A stretch of DNA of 64,000 nt from Actinomyces sp. 432 (lineage in GTDB: Bacteria; Actinomycetota; Actinomycetes; Actinomycetales; Actinomycetaceae), in contig NZ_CP025249.1 of assembly GCF_009930875.1 (NCBI RefSeq), forward strand, positions 496,001 through 560,000. The letters are read 5' to 3'. Position numbers and translations under genes: made by a program. Shown here piece after piece: positions 25,876-33,964 of this stretch (position 1 is its first letter; each line of letters starts with the position of its first letter). Under the pieces are notes generated by a model. The model had not been told where the DNA came from, searched no databases, and saw only the letters and a program-made list of their open reading frames with translations.

Positions 25876-27132
25876 TCATTTGATGACTTTGGCTGCCTGT
25901 CCCTCGTCGTAGCCAAAGTTGTAGCCGTTGGTGATCCTGACATCAAGACCGTCCATGGTGGCGTCTTCGACTAGTCGGTCCCAACGCATGTATTCGTGGG
26001 CGGCATCGGGTGTTATGGGGTCGGGGGCGGTGATGGTGGGTTGCCCGTCGACCTCGGTGTAGAAGGAGAAGGGAGCACCGTTGTTGCCGGTGGCGGCCGC
26101 CTCCATGGTGGCGGCGCTGAGCAGGCCGTAGTTCGCGGCATCAACGTAGGCCTGGGCTCGCAGCACGGTCCTGATATCGGCCCCATCGACAGTGTCCGGA
26201 GTGTTGTCGCCCGCCCGCAGCTCGGCAATGCCATCGAGGTAGCCTACGCTCCTTGCGGCAAACTGATACTGCCCAAGTAGGAGAGCTTCAGGGTCGGTTG
26301 CCGTAGTCATCTTTGAGTCGATCTGATTGTGGTGGTATTCGAGCATGGTCGCGACCAGTGTGTCGGCGGCGGTCTCATCGTCGATGACACGGTACAGGAC
26401 GGTCTCGAACTGTGCGTCAGTCACGAGGCCAGACAGACCGTATACGTTAACTCCTTCGAGTGAACCGCCGCGCGCCATGTCGGCGATCTCGTCAGGGCAG
26501 TTGCCGAGCAGGACGGCGAGGTTCTGTTTCGTTGTATCGGTGTAATTCTCGAGCGGTAGCTGGTTGACGACGAAGTCAATCGACCTTCCGGTAACCCACG
26601 TCGCCGCGGCCGAATTGTCGTCATCCTGGCTGGTGCGCAGGGTCGACGCCGCTGCCATAGCAGCAGTGAGCTCCTCGAGTCCGGCAGGGTTCCAATCGCC
26701 TTCGTCGAGCGTCTCCCACCGCTGTTGGGCCTGTTCCCCCGGCACCCACTTCCCGTCGCTGATCTCACCATCAGGGCTGAGATACTCCAAAGCGGCCTGG
26801 GCATTCGCCTGGTCGTCCTGGCCCGCGGCGCTGGGACTGAACCCGGGGATACCCAGGGCGCTCTGATCCACCCCCAGCGAGCACCCCGCCAAAGGGACAC
26901 AGGCCAATAACAGCACCAACAGTAGACCTGCTGGCCGACGCTGGCGCGAGAGGGCTGCGCGAGACTGGGGTCGCGTGCCGGGTAATTCCCTGTGTCGGTG
27001 CGGAGCAGTTGTGAGCGCCAGACACACTGCGGAAGCGATGACGCTCAAGAATACCCAGGCCCAAACACCGCGAGACGAGCCGAGGGGCTGCGAGGTCAGC
27101 ATACCTGGTAGACGAGAGGCAGGCAGATTCAT
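25876..27132 (-). CDS. Toxin-like lipoprotein B1
   Basis: A 418-residue paralogue of B2 with the same two hydrophobic N-terminal segments and lipobox LAGC near residue 84. The folded part matches the C-terminal half of the effector at 28264 but lacks its hydrophobic insertion. Its ATG overlaps the A1 stop by ATGA, implying translational coupling. No good ribosome-binding site is visible, which fits coupling. The 84-residue leader before the Cys is unusually long for a lipoprotein; a shorter product from a non-standard start is possible. Probably exported and lipid-anchored. Confidence 0.75.
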   Translation of the reverse strand: MNLPASRLPGMLTSQPLGSSRGVWAWVFLSVIASAVCLALTTAPHRHRELPGTRPQSRAALSRQRRPAGLLLVLLLACVPLAGCSLGVDQSALGIPGFSPSAAGQDDQANAQAALEYLSPDGEISDGKWVPGEQAQQRWETLDEGDWNPAGLEELTAAMAAASTLRTSQDDDNSAAATWVTGRSIDFVVNQLPLENYTDTTKQNLAVLLGNCPDEIADMARGGSLEGVNVYGLSGLVTDAQFETVLYRVIDDETAADTLVATMLEYHHNQIDSKMTTATDPEALLLGQYQFAARSVGYLDGIAELRAGDNTPDTVDGADIRTVLRAQAYVDAANYGLLSAATMEAAATGNNGAPFSFYTEVDGQPTITAPDPITPDAAHEYMRWDRLVEDATMDGLDVRITNGYNFGYDEGQAAKVIK

Positions 27133-28223
27133 TTGGTGATCTTCGCGCCATGGCCCTGCTTGCGGCCTGTTTGATCGCCCGTTGCGATAGTGATGTCAAG
27201 ACTGTTCATGACGGAGTCGTGGACCAGGTCTTCCCAGTTTATGTATTCGTGGGCGGCTTGTGGTGTCATGGGGTCGGGTGCGGTGATGGTGGGTTGCCCG
27301 TCGACCTCGGTGTAGAAGGAGAATGGCCCTCCGTTGTTGCCGGTGGCAGCCGCCTCCATGGTGGCGTCGCTGAGCAGGCCGTAGTTAGCGGCATCAACAT
27401 AGGCCTGGGCTCGCAGTACCGTGTCGATATCGGCCCCATCGACAGTGTCCGGAGTGTTGTCGCCCGCACGCAGCTCGGCAATGCCATCGAGGTAGCCCAT
27501 GGTCATGGCTGCGTTCCTGTAGTTCCCGCGTAGGGTGGCCTCGAGGTTCGTGGCCGTAGGCATGTTGGAACCGACTTGGTCGTGGTGGTATTGGAGCATC
27601 GTGGTCACCAGTGTGTCGGCGGCGTTCTCATCGTCGATGACGCGGTACAGGACGGTCTCGAACTGCGTGTCAGTGACCAGGCCGGACAGGTCATAGCCCG
27701 GTGGACTAGCGTCCAAGGAATCGCCGCTGGCCAAGCCGGCTAGCTCCTTCGGGCTGTTGGCGAGCAGGGCGGCGAGATTCTGCTTCATGGTGTCGGTGTA
27801 GTCCTTAAGGGGTACCTGGCCGACAGCGAACTCCATTGATTTGGCGACTATCCACGTGGCCTTTGCGGCGGTTTGCTCGTCTTGGTCGGTGCGCATGGTT
27901 GAGACTGCGGCCATGGCGGCAGTGAGTTCCTCCAGGGAGGTGGAGTTCCAGTGGCCTTCTTCGAGCGCCTCCCACCGCTGTTGGGTCTGTTCACCCGGCA
28001 TCCACTTCCCGTCGCTGGTCTCGCCATCGGGAGTGAGGTAGTCCAAAGCGGCCCTAGCGTTGGTCTGGTCACTGCTTGCGGTGCCTGGATCAAGACCAGG
28101 AATGTCCAGTTCGCTTCCGAAATAATGCGCGCACGCCACCAAAGGCGCGCATGCCAGTAGTAGCGTCATCAGTGCAGCCGGCAGACGGCGCCTGGGGCGG
28201 GGTGTGCTTGCTTCGGATCGCAT
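27129..28223 (-). CDS. Toxin-like lipoprotein A1
   Basis: A 364-residue predicted lipoprotein starting at ATG 28223, the same TATTATGCGA context as A2. The signal RRRLPAALMTLLLACAPLVAC ends in a lipobox. The domain resembles effector residues 328-697 minus the hydrophobic segment; at that site it reads RAGDNTPDTVDG without interruption. Its last 110 or so residues are almost identical to the effector C-terminus, also at DNA level. It lies 40 bases downstream of the effector stop and is the first of the lipoprotein array. Proposed immunity or chaperone partner. Confidence 0.8.
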   Translation of the reverse strand: MRSEASTPRPRRRLPAALMTLLLACAPLVACAHYFGSELDIPGLDPGTASSDQTNARAALDYLTPDGETSDGKWMPGEQTQQRWEALEEGHWNSTSLEELTAAMAAVSTMRTDQDEQTAAKATWIVAKSMEFAVGQVPLKDYTDTMKQNLAALLANSPKELAGLASGDSLDASPPGYDLSGLVTDTQFETVLYRVIDDENAADTLVTTMLQYHHDQVGSNMPTATNLEATLRGNYRNAAMTMGYLDGIAELRAGDNTPDTVDGADIDTVLRAQAYVDAANYGLLSDATMEAAATGNNGGPFSFYTEVDGQPTITAPDPMTPQAAHEYINWEDLVHDSVMNSLDITIATGDQTGRKQGHGAKITK

Positions 28224-28263
28224 AATAAGAGAGTTCCTCATAACGCCTACGTGTTCTGCTGGC

Positions 28264-30357
28264 TCATTTGATGACCTTTGCGCCATGGCCCTGCTTGCGG
28301 CCTGTTTGATCACCCGCTTCGATATTGACGTCAAGACTGTCCATGACGGAGTCGTGGACCAGGTCTTCCCAGTTTATGTATTCGTGGGCGGCTTGTGGTG
28401 TCATGGGGTCGGGTGCGGTGATGGTGGGTTGCCCGTCGGCCTCGGTGTAGAAGGAGAATGGCCCTCCGTTGTTGCCGGTGGCGGCCGCCTCCATGGTGGC
28501 GTCGCTGAGCAGGCCGTAGTTCGCGGCATCAACATAGGCCTGGGCTCGCAGTACCGTGTCGATATCGGCCCCATCGACAGTGTCCGGAGTGTTCCAATCC
28601 TTGGTTAGCTGGTCAACGATAATGGGTCTGGCGACGGTGGAGCCGGTGCTGTACAGCAGCGGGCCAGCTACCGCCAGACTGGTCCCTCCGGTCATTGCGC
28701 CGACCCCGGCGCCCAGTACCGTAGAGAACACGCTCAGTGCGGTTCCCATATTGGACTTGGTGTTGGCCCGCGCGGCGCTGTTGTCACCTGCACGTAGCTC
28801 GGCAATGCCATCAAGATAGCCCATGGTTGCGGCTGCATCCTTGTACTGTACGGCAAGGGTCGTTCCGGGATCCGTGGATGTGGACATTTCGGAGTCGATT
28901 CTGCTGTGGTGGTACTGGCCCATGGCAGCGGCCAGGGTGCCGGTTGCGTTCTCGTCATCGATGATGCGGTACAGCAAGGTCTCGAACTCCGCATCGGTGA
29001 CTAGGCCAGACAACCCATAGCGCTGATCGGTTTCCAGAGAGCCGTCTTTGGCCAGGCCTGCGAGTTCTTTGGGGCTGTTGCCGAGCAGAACCGCGAGGTT
29101 CTGTTTCATGGTGGCGGTGAAATCTGCTTCCTCAACGTCGTTGACGAAGAAGGGGATGGCCTGCGCGGTCATCCAGGTGGCGCGCTCGGCCGCGTCGGCC
29201 GGCGCGTTGGGGTCGCCGTCAGCGCCCCGGTAGGCGGAGGCAGCGGCCGTGGCCGCGCTCAACCCGTCCAGCCCGGTACCACCGTGGAAGTCCCAGTCGC
29301 GCTGCCTGAGCATCTCCCAACGCTTCTCGATCTCGGCGTCATTTGTGCCATCACTGGTGAGATAGTTCAAGGAGGCCTCGGAGTTGGAACCCATGGCGGT
29401 CAGCACGCCGGCCAACGGGTCCGCCGTATAGAACTCACCATTCACGAACGGTGGCGCACCGGCGAAGGGGACCGAGGCCGGGTCGATGTCCTCAAGATTG
29501 TCCGAGAGCACACCAAGAAACCCTGTACCGTACGCGGTATCCGGTACTGACAACAGCGCATTGAGGGCCGTCATCGGGTTCTCAAGCTGCGGCTGAATGA
29601 CCGTCGGATCGACGGCGTTGGCGAAGTCGGCAGCGAGCCCCGCCCCACCGGCCTGATCCTGGCTGGCGGCGGCCAGGATGTGCGCGAGAGTCTCCAACGA
29701 CTTGGTGAACCGCTCGCCACCATCGTCCCCGTCATAGCCGACCTGATAATGCCCGTCTAACGCGTAGACGAGCTGCAGGTACTCCTCGGTGCCCAGCGCG
29801 TCGACGAACGCCGCCCCATAGATCGGGATGTCTTGGTGCTTGTTGATTTGGTCGAGGATTTGTTCGGGGGTGCGGCCTTGGGAGGAGGTGCCGTTGGCGA
29901 GTGCTTCTTGGAGCTCTGTGGCCTCGGCTTTGGCTGTTTCGACTGAGCCGGTGTTGTAGGCGTGGACGTTGGCCACGGTGTCAGTGTTGCGCCAGTAGGC
30001 GGCCTCGTCGGTGGTGCCTGGTGGTGGGTCGGGCAGGTAGTAGGACAGGGTGCCGTCGGGGTTGGTCATGGTGATGCCGGACTCGTTTATGTCGATGGCC
30101 TCCTGGCGGCGCGAGCGCAGCTGGTCGGCCAGGTCGCGCATGGCTGATGCGTAGGCTGCCAGGGTTCCCGATCCGGGTCCCGGTATTAGGAAGCCGGGCA
30201 GGGACTCGGTCGCGTCGGCCACGGACTGGACCGGGTCGTGGTAGTAGGCGCTGGTCTGGTTGATGCTGCTGCGCTCGTAGTCGATCGCTTTGGCGCGGTC
30301 TTCCAGGTTGTCGACGACGGTTTGCATCTTGTCAGTGTCGATCTTGATGAAGGCCAT
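28264..30357 (-). CDS. ESX/LXG-like secreted effector with glycine-rich hydrophobic segment
   Basis: This 697-residue protein has no Sec signal. Its N-terminal 100 residues are helical, of WXG100/LXG style (IDTDKMQTVVDNLEDRAKAI, then a second helix AAYASAMRDLADQLRSRRQE). A middle region (about 110-320) is helical. The C-terminal region (about 328-697) is shared with four lipoproteins downstream. Residues 527-588 form an insertion found only here: LGAGVGAMTGGTSLAVAGP is glycine-rich and hydrophobic, like glycine-zipper membrane segments of known type VII effectors. AAGGAG precedes the ATG. A small helical partner is encoded 53 bases upstream. The secretion route and toxicity are inference; no ESX machinery is in this window. 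Confidence 0.75.
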   Translation of the reverse strand: MAFIKIDTDKMQTVVDNLEDRAKAIDYERSSINQTSAYYHDPVQSVADATESLPGFLIPGPGSGTLAAYASAMRDLADQLRSRRQEAIDINESGITMTNPDGTLSYYLPDPPPGTTDEAAYWRNTDTVANVHAYNTGSVETAKAEATELQEALANGTSSQGRTPEQILDQINKHQDIPIYGAAFVDALGTEEYLQLVYALDGHYQVGYDGDDGGERFTKSLETLAHILAAASQDQAGGAGLAADFANAVDPTVIQPQLENPMTALNALLSVPDTAYGTGFLGVLSDNLEDIDPASVPFAGAPPFVNGEFYTADPLAGVLTAMGSNSEASLNYLTSDGTNDAEIEKRWEMLRQRDWDFHGGTGLDGLSAATAAASAYRGADGDPNAPADAAERATWMTAQAIPFFVNDVEEADFTATMKQNLAVLLGNSPKELAGLAKDGSLETDQRYGLSGLVTDAEFETLLYRIIDDENATGTLAAAMGQYHHSRIDSEMSTSTDPGTTLAVQYKDAAATMGYLDGIAELRAGDNSAARANTKSNMGTALSVFSTVLGAGVGAMTGGTSLAVAGPLLYSTGSTVARPIIVDQLTKDWNTPDTVDGADIDTVLRAQAYVDAANYGLLSDATMEAAATGNNGGPFSFYTEADGQPTITAPDPMTPQAAHEYINWEDLVHDSVMDSLDVNIEAGDQTGRKQGHGAKVIK

Positions 30358-30410
30358 GGGGCTGCGGCTCCTTGCTTCGCGTGCGGTTCACAGGCGCGGG
30401 GCGGGAGGTA

Positions 30411-30785
30411 CTAGGAACTGGGCCAGACGGCCAGGGCGGAGTCCTCGGGAACCACGCCCAGCCCGGCGTCGTAGAAGGCGTTCTCCGCGTCGGTCAGGTC
30501 CGAGACGATGTCACCGATCGCGTCGTAGGCGCCGGAGTCGGCCGCATCGATCTTGGTGCGGTAGTCATCGGCCACCGGTGAGGTCCACACCTCATCGCTC
30601 AGCCCGGCGTCGAAGGTCTCGCTGTTGTGGGTGGCGGAGTCCGTGGTGGAGGTGAATTCCTGGGCGTCCAGGCGGTGGCGTGACCCCACCGCGTAGGACT
30701 TGATTTCCTGGATCGCCTCCAGCTTCCTGTTGGGGACCATGCGGACGTCAACGTCGTCTGCATCATGGGTGGGGGAGTGCGGCAT
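30411..30785 (-). CDS. Small WXG100-like helical partner of the effector
   Basis: A 124-residue acidic, mostly helical protein starting at ATG 30785, with GAGG eight bases upstream. The region DEVWTSPVADDYRTKID holds a single Trp at the position where WXG100 proteins have the WXG turn, but here it is W-T-S. The C-terminal helix DLTDAENAFYDAG is short. Size, position directly upstream of the effector and helicity suggest a secretion partner or adaptor. It lacks the canonical WXG, so the family call is tentative. Confidence 0.6.
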   Translation of the reverse strand: MPHSPTHDADDVDVRMVPNRKLEAIQEIKSYAVGSRHRLDAQEFTSTTDSATHNSETFDAGLSDEVWTSPVADDYRTKIDAADSGAYDAIGDIVSDLTDAENAFYDAGLGVVPEDSALAVWPSS

Positions 30786-30862
30786 TAAAGGGGCCTCGGC
30801 TCTCGGGGCGTACCGGACAGGAGCGCGCGCGGGCGGTGCGCCGCCCACGCAACAACGGCCTC

Positions 30863-30892
30863 AACCTACCCCACACATCACGCCCGTGTCAC
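30863..30892 (-). promoter_or_regulatory. Candidate promoter of the effector operon
   Basis: On the minus strand GTGACA (30887-30892) and TAGGTT (30863-30868) are spaced 18 bases apart, about 80 bases upstream of the WXG-like start. No other clear signal is seen in the 233-base gap. Confidence 0.4.
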
Positions 30893-31018
30893 GATACTGC
30901 AAGTGTGGCCGCCAGCCGCACGCTGGCACAGGCGGGCGACTACCCGCCGACGCCGATCGGACGGGACGTCGGCCTCGCGGCCGGGCAACGTCTGACGCTG
31001 TCGGGACTCGCTGGAGCC

Positions 31019-31537
31019 TTATGCCGCGACCCCGAGCCCCTCCAGCCAGCGGCGCACGCCGTCGGCGCTGGTGCTCACCTCCAGGCGGGTCCCCGGCTTC
31101 CAGTCACCCGTGCCGGCCAGAGCGGCGAGGTCGCGTGCGCTGGCGCCTACTGGCGAGGAGAAGGACGTGCAGAACGGCACCACGATCTTGCCGGTGAAGT
31201 CGTTATTCCGTACGAAGTCGCCCAAAACCCAGGAGGCCTCGCCCCACCATATGGGGTATCCGACCAGCACGGTGTCGTAGTCGGTGAAGCCGTCGGGGGC
31301 GTCCTGCACCAGCGGCACATGCCGCAGGCTCCGATCAACGTGCTCCCGCGAGACCCGGCTGCGCGGATCGTTGTAGTCCAGATCCGGCTCGGAGTAGGGC
31401 TCGGCGGGAGTAAGCACGAAGGCGTCGGCTCTGAGCGCCCGCGTGAGGGTCTCCGCCACGCGCCGGGTGTGCCCGTGGGCGGAGTAGTGGACGACGAGCG
31501 TCTTGGGTCGGGACTCAGGGGTGTTACTGGCGGTCAT
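31019..31537 (-). CDS. Flavodoxin-like protein
   Basis: A 172-residue flavodoxin-fold protein. The FMN phosphate loop is YSAHGHTRRVAE near residue 18, and GYPIWWGEASWVLGDFV is the second FMN-contacting loop with aromatic residues. It is of the putative-flavodoxin type often seen as a single cytoplasmic redox protein. TTGGAG lies seven bases before the ATG. A strong TATAAT and a palindrome overlap its promoter. It is divergent from a LacI gene but with no obvious functional link. Confidence 0.88.
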   Translation of the reverse strand: MTASNTPESRPKTLVVHYSAHGHTRRVAETLTRALRADAFVLTPAEPYSEPDLDYNDPRSRVSREHVDRSLRHVPLVQDAPDGFTDYDTVLVGYPIWWGEASWVLGDFVRNNDFTGKIVVPFCTSFSSPVGASARDLAALAGTGDWKPGTRLEVSTSADGVRRWLEGLGVAA

Positions 31538-31548
31538 CTTTGAACTCC

Positions 31549-31570
31549 AATCAGTCGGGAACTGATTATA
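31549..31570 (-). promoter_or_regulatory. Flavodoxin promoter with overlapping operator
   Basis: Minus-strand TATAAT (31565-31570) overlaps the inverted repeat AATCAGT-CGGGA-ACTGATT (31549-31567), which also reaches the ribosome-binding site. A repressor here would block both polymerase and translation start. Confidence 0.6.
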
Positions 31571-31761
31571 CGGTTGGTTCGCTGTCTATTGGTGACGTGC
31601 TCCTCGGGCGCCGACTGGCGACGACTGGGCCTTGCCTGCGGCGTCCGTGCCGACAACCTGGAAAGATGACTCATGGCCGCGACTGAGCCGCGCGGCCGCG
31701 ATCACACCTGGCAGCGAGCAGCGGGACGGCTCGGACGTCCCCGGTAGCAGAAGGAGCGAAC

Positions 31762-32784
31762 ATGGCACGTCCCTCGGTGCGTGACGTCGCCGAACGGGCG
31801 GGAGTCTCGGTAGGCACCGTCTCTCATGTCCTGAACCATCCCGAGCGTGTCGCCCAGCCAACGATCGACCGTGTGCGCGCCGCCATCAACGAGCTCGGCT
31901 TCGTGCGTTCTGAAACCGCGCGTCGCCTGCGCCACGGTGGTTCGTCACTGGTGGGCGTGCTTGTCCACGACATCTCCAACCCCTTCTTCACCGAGGCTGC
32001 CCGCGGCATTGAGGACCGGCTGCGCGCGGACGGCCGCGTGCCAATGCTCGGCTCCACCGACTCCGACCCCGAGCGTGAGCATCAGCTCATGAGCCTGCTG
32101 GCCGGCATGGACGTCCACGGGGTGATCATCACCCCCTCGGCCTCCACCCTCGACAACCTCGCCGTTCTGGCCGGCCGCGGCATCCGGGTGGTGCTCATGG
32201 ATCACCCGCCGATCTCCGCCGAGCTGTCCACCGTGTCCGGGGACGACGTCGCCGGCGCTCGCGCGGCAGCGGCTCACCTGATCGAGCTAGGACACCGCCG
32301 CATCGGGTTCGTCAACGGCCCACTGACGGTGCGGCAGGCCGTCGACCGGCGCGACGGCGTCGTCGCCGCGCTGGCCGGGGCGGGCCTGGACCCGGCTGAA
32401 GCGCTAACTGAAATCGAGGCCGTCAGTGGTGGCCAGGGATTCACGGCGGATGCGGGCGCAGTCGGGGCGGCCACCTTGCTGGATGGGCAGACGCCGCCGA
32501 CGGCGCTGCTGTGCGCAAACGACCAGCTGGCCATCGGCGCCATGCGGGAAGTCCGTCGCCGCGGCCTGAGCATTCCAGACGACGTCGCCATCGTCGGGTA
32601 TGACGACATCTCTGTTGCCGCGGAACTCATCACCCCGCTGACCAGCGTGCGTCAGCCTATGCGGGAGATGGGGGCGGCCGCGGCCGACCTGCTACTGTCC
32701 CACGACCCCGCGGTAAGGCACATCACCTTCCCGCCGCGGCTGGTGGTACGCGAATCCACCGTGGGCGGGCAGCCGCGGTCGTGA
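31762..32784 (+). CDS. LacI-family transcriptional regulator
   Basis: A canonical 340-residue LacI regulator: HTH RPSVRDVAERAGVSVGTVSH at the N-terminus, hinge with RRLRHG, and a sugar-binding domain (VGVLVHDISNPFFTEAARGI, ALLCANDQLAIGAM, VAIVGYDDI). AAGGAG lies five bases before the ATG. Neighbours are not sugar genes, so its target is not obvious. It is one candidate to bind the LacI-type operator upstream of rhaM, 13 kb away; regulation of distant operons by this family is common. Confidence 0.93.
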   Translation: MARPSVRDVAERAGVSVGTVSHVLNHPERVAQPTIDRVRAAINELGFVRSETARRLRHGGSSLVGVLVHDISNPFFTEAARGIEDRLRADGRVPMLGSTDSDPEREHQLMSLLAGMDVHGVIITPSASTLDNLAVLAGRGIRVVLMDHPPISAELSTVSGDDVAGARAAAAHLIELGHRRIGFVNGPLTVRQAVDRRDGVVAALAGAGLDPAEALTEIEAVSGGQGFTADAGAVGAATLLDGQTPPTALLCANDQLAIGAMREVRRRGLSIPDDVAIVGYDDISVAAELITPLTSVRQPMREMGAAAADLLLSHDPAVRHITFPPRLVVRESTVGGQPRS

Positions 32785-32868
32785 TCAGCGCCGCCCGCTC
32801 CCTCCACCGCTAGGCACGGCACTGGTGCAGGGGTGGTCGGCGTCGAAGACCGCCCGCCTACCGGGGCC

Positions 32869-33198
32869 TTACTGGGGACGGGAGAAGCGCACCGCGGTGC
32901 CGGAGGCGGTCACCATCAGCATGCCGTTGTCACTGCCGAGGGCCTCGTAGTCGATGTCCACCCCTACCACGCCCTCCGCGCCGAGCTCCTGCGCGCGCTG
33001 CACCATCTCCGCCAGCGCCGTCTCCCGGGCCTGAATCAACTCGTTCTCATAGGCCTGGGAGCGGCCGCCCACCACGTTACGGATACCGGCGGCAAAGTCC
33101 TTGAACATGTTCACGCCCGCAATCGTCTCTCCGCATACGACGCGCAGGTACTGGGTGACGGGGTAGCCCTCAACGGTGGGGGTGGTGGTGACAATCAT
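32869..33198 (-). CDS. YbjQ/UPF0145 family protein
   Basis: A 109-residue protein of the YbjQ family, sometimes described as a heavy-metal-binding domain, forming small oligomers in the cytoplasm. Conserved features are [29 protein letters not shown] and [14 protein letters not shown]. The start at 33198 has AGGAG upstream; the frame is open earlier without a site. It is monocistronic in appearance. Function is unclear in all organisms. Confidence 0.88.
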   Translation of the reverse strand: MIVTTTPTVEGYPVTQYLRVVCGETIAGVNMFKDFAAGIRNVVGGRSQAYENELIQARETALAEMVQRAQELGAEGVVGVDIDYEALGSDNGMLMVTASGTAVRFSRPQ

Positions 33199-33327
33199 CG
33201 GTTCGCTCCTGAATACTCGCGGGCGGAAACAGGCCGGACAGGTCCTGCCTGCGCGATTCTGCGGCACCGCGTCCACCGCGGGGTCATCCCCGTGGAGGAT
33301 TCGGCGTCGTCACCTGGGATGAACGGC

Positions 33328-33846
33328 TCAACCCCGCATACTCTCCAGACGCGCCAGGGCCCGGGCGTATCCCGGACTGATCTCCTGCGGGCTTACGGGC
33401 ACGCCGTCGTAGGACCAGGCCAGCAGGTGGGCTGCGCTGAAGCCGCGAGCGCAGCGGGAGCACGAGCAGGGCAGCGCCGGGCGGCGCATCCGGTCAACGG
33501 TGTGACCGGCAGGACAGGTACCGACCCAGCGGCCCGGCACGCGCGGCGCCCGCTCGCTGACCAGCCGCCGGCCACTGGCGCCGATCCTGCGGGCCTCTGC
33601 GCGCCAGACGGCGTCGTGCCCGTGGGCGGCTCCCACGCGGGCGTGGGCGATCTCGTGCAGCACCGTCTCACGTACCTCTGCCTCGTCATACAGTGCCATC
33701 AGCTGCCGGGACAGGGTGATGCGCCGACGGGAGTGGTCGGTTAGGCCGGCGCGCCGTCGTGCCCGGTCCAGGGAAACCGACCAGTCGCCCACCCCGTGCT
33801 CGGCCATGAGCAGCCGGGCCAGCGGGAGCACCTCGGACAGATTCAT
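33328..33846 (-). CDS. SprT-like zinc-metallopeptidase domain protein
   Basis: A 172-residue protein with HEIAHA (HExxH zinc motif) at about 68-73, the core of SprT/SPRTN-like proteases. The C-terminal half has CPAGH and CSCSRC, a zinc-ribbon-like pair. SPRTN relatives cut DNA-protein crosslinks in eukaryotes; bacterial short forms are uncharacterised. No neighbour adds context. Confidence 0.85.
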   Translation of the reverse strand: MNLSEVLPLARLLMAEHGVGDWSVSLDRARRRAGLTDHSRRRITLSRQLMALYDEAEVRETVLHEIAHARVGAAHGHDAVWRAEARRIGASGRRLVSERAPRVPGRWVGTCPAGHTVDRMRRPALPCSCSRCARGFSAAHLLAWSYDGVPVSPQEISPGYARALARLESMRG

Positions 33847-33964
33847 GCGATGAGCGTAGACGATCGACTGTCAGGACCGTCGCCCCGCCATGTGAGCTCC
33901 GGCGCTGTGGCAACCGGGGGCGGGTAACTGCGTCATCCGCAAAGGCTGTGGCAGCATTACTTCA

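Noticed and set aside
28224..28334. Longer start for lipoprotein A1
   Set aside because: It would overlap the effector's 3' end and push the signal peptide far from the N-terminus; ATG 28223 has the same context as A2.
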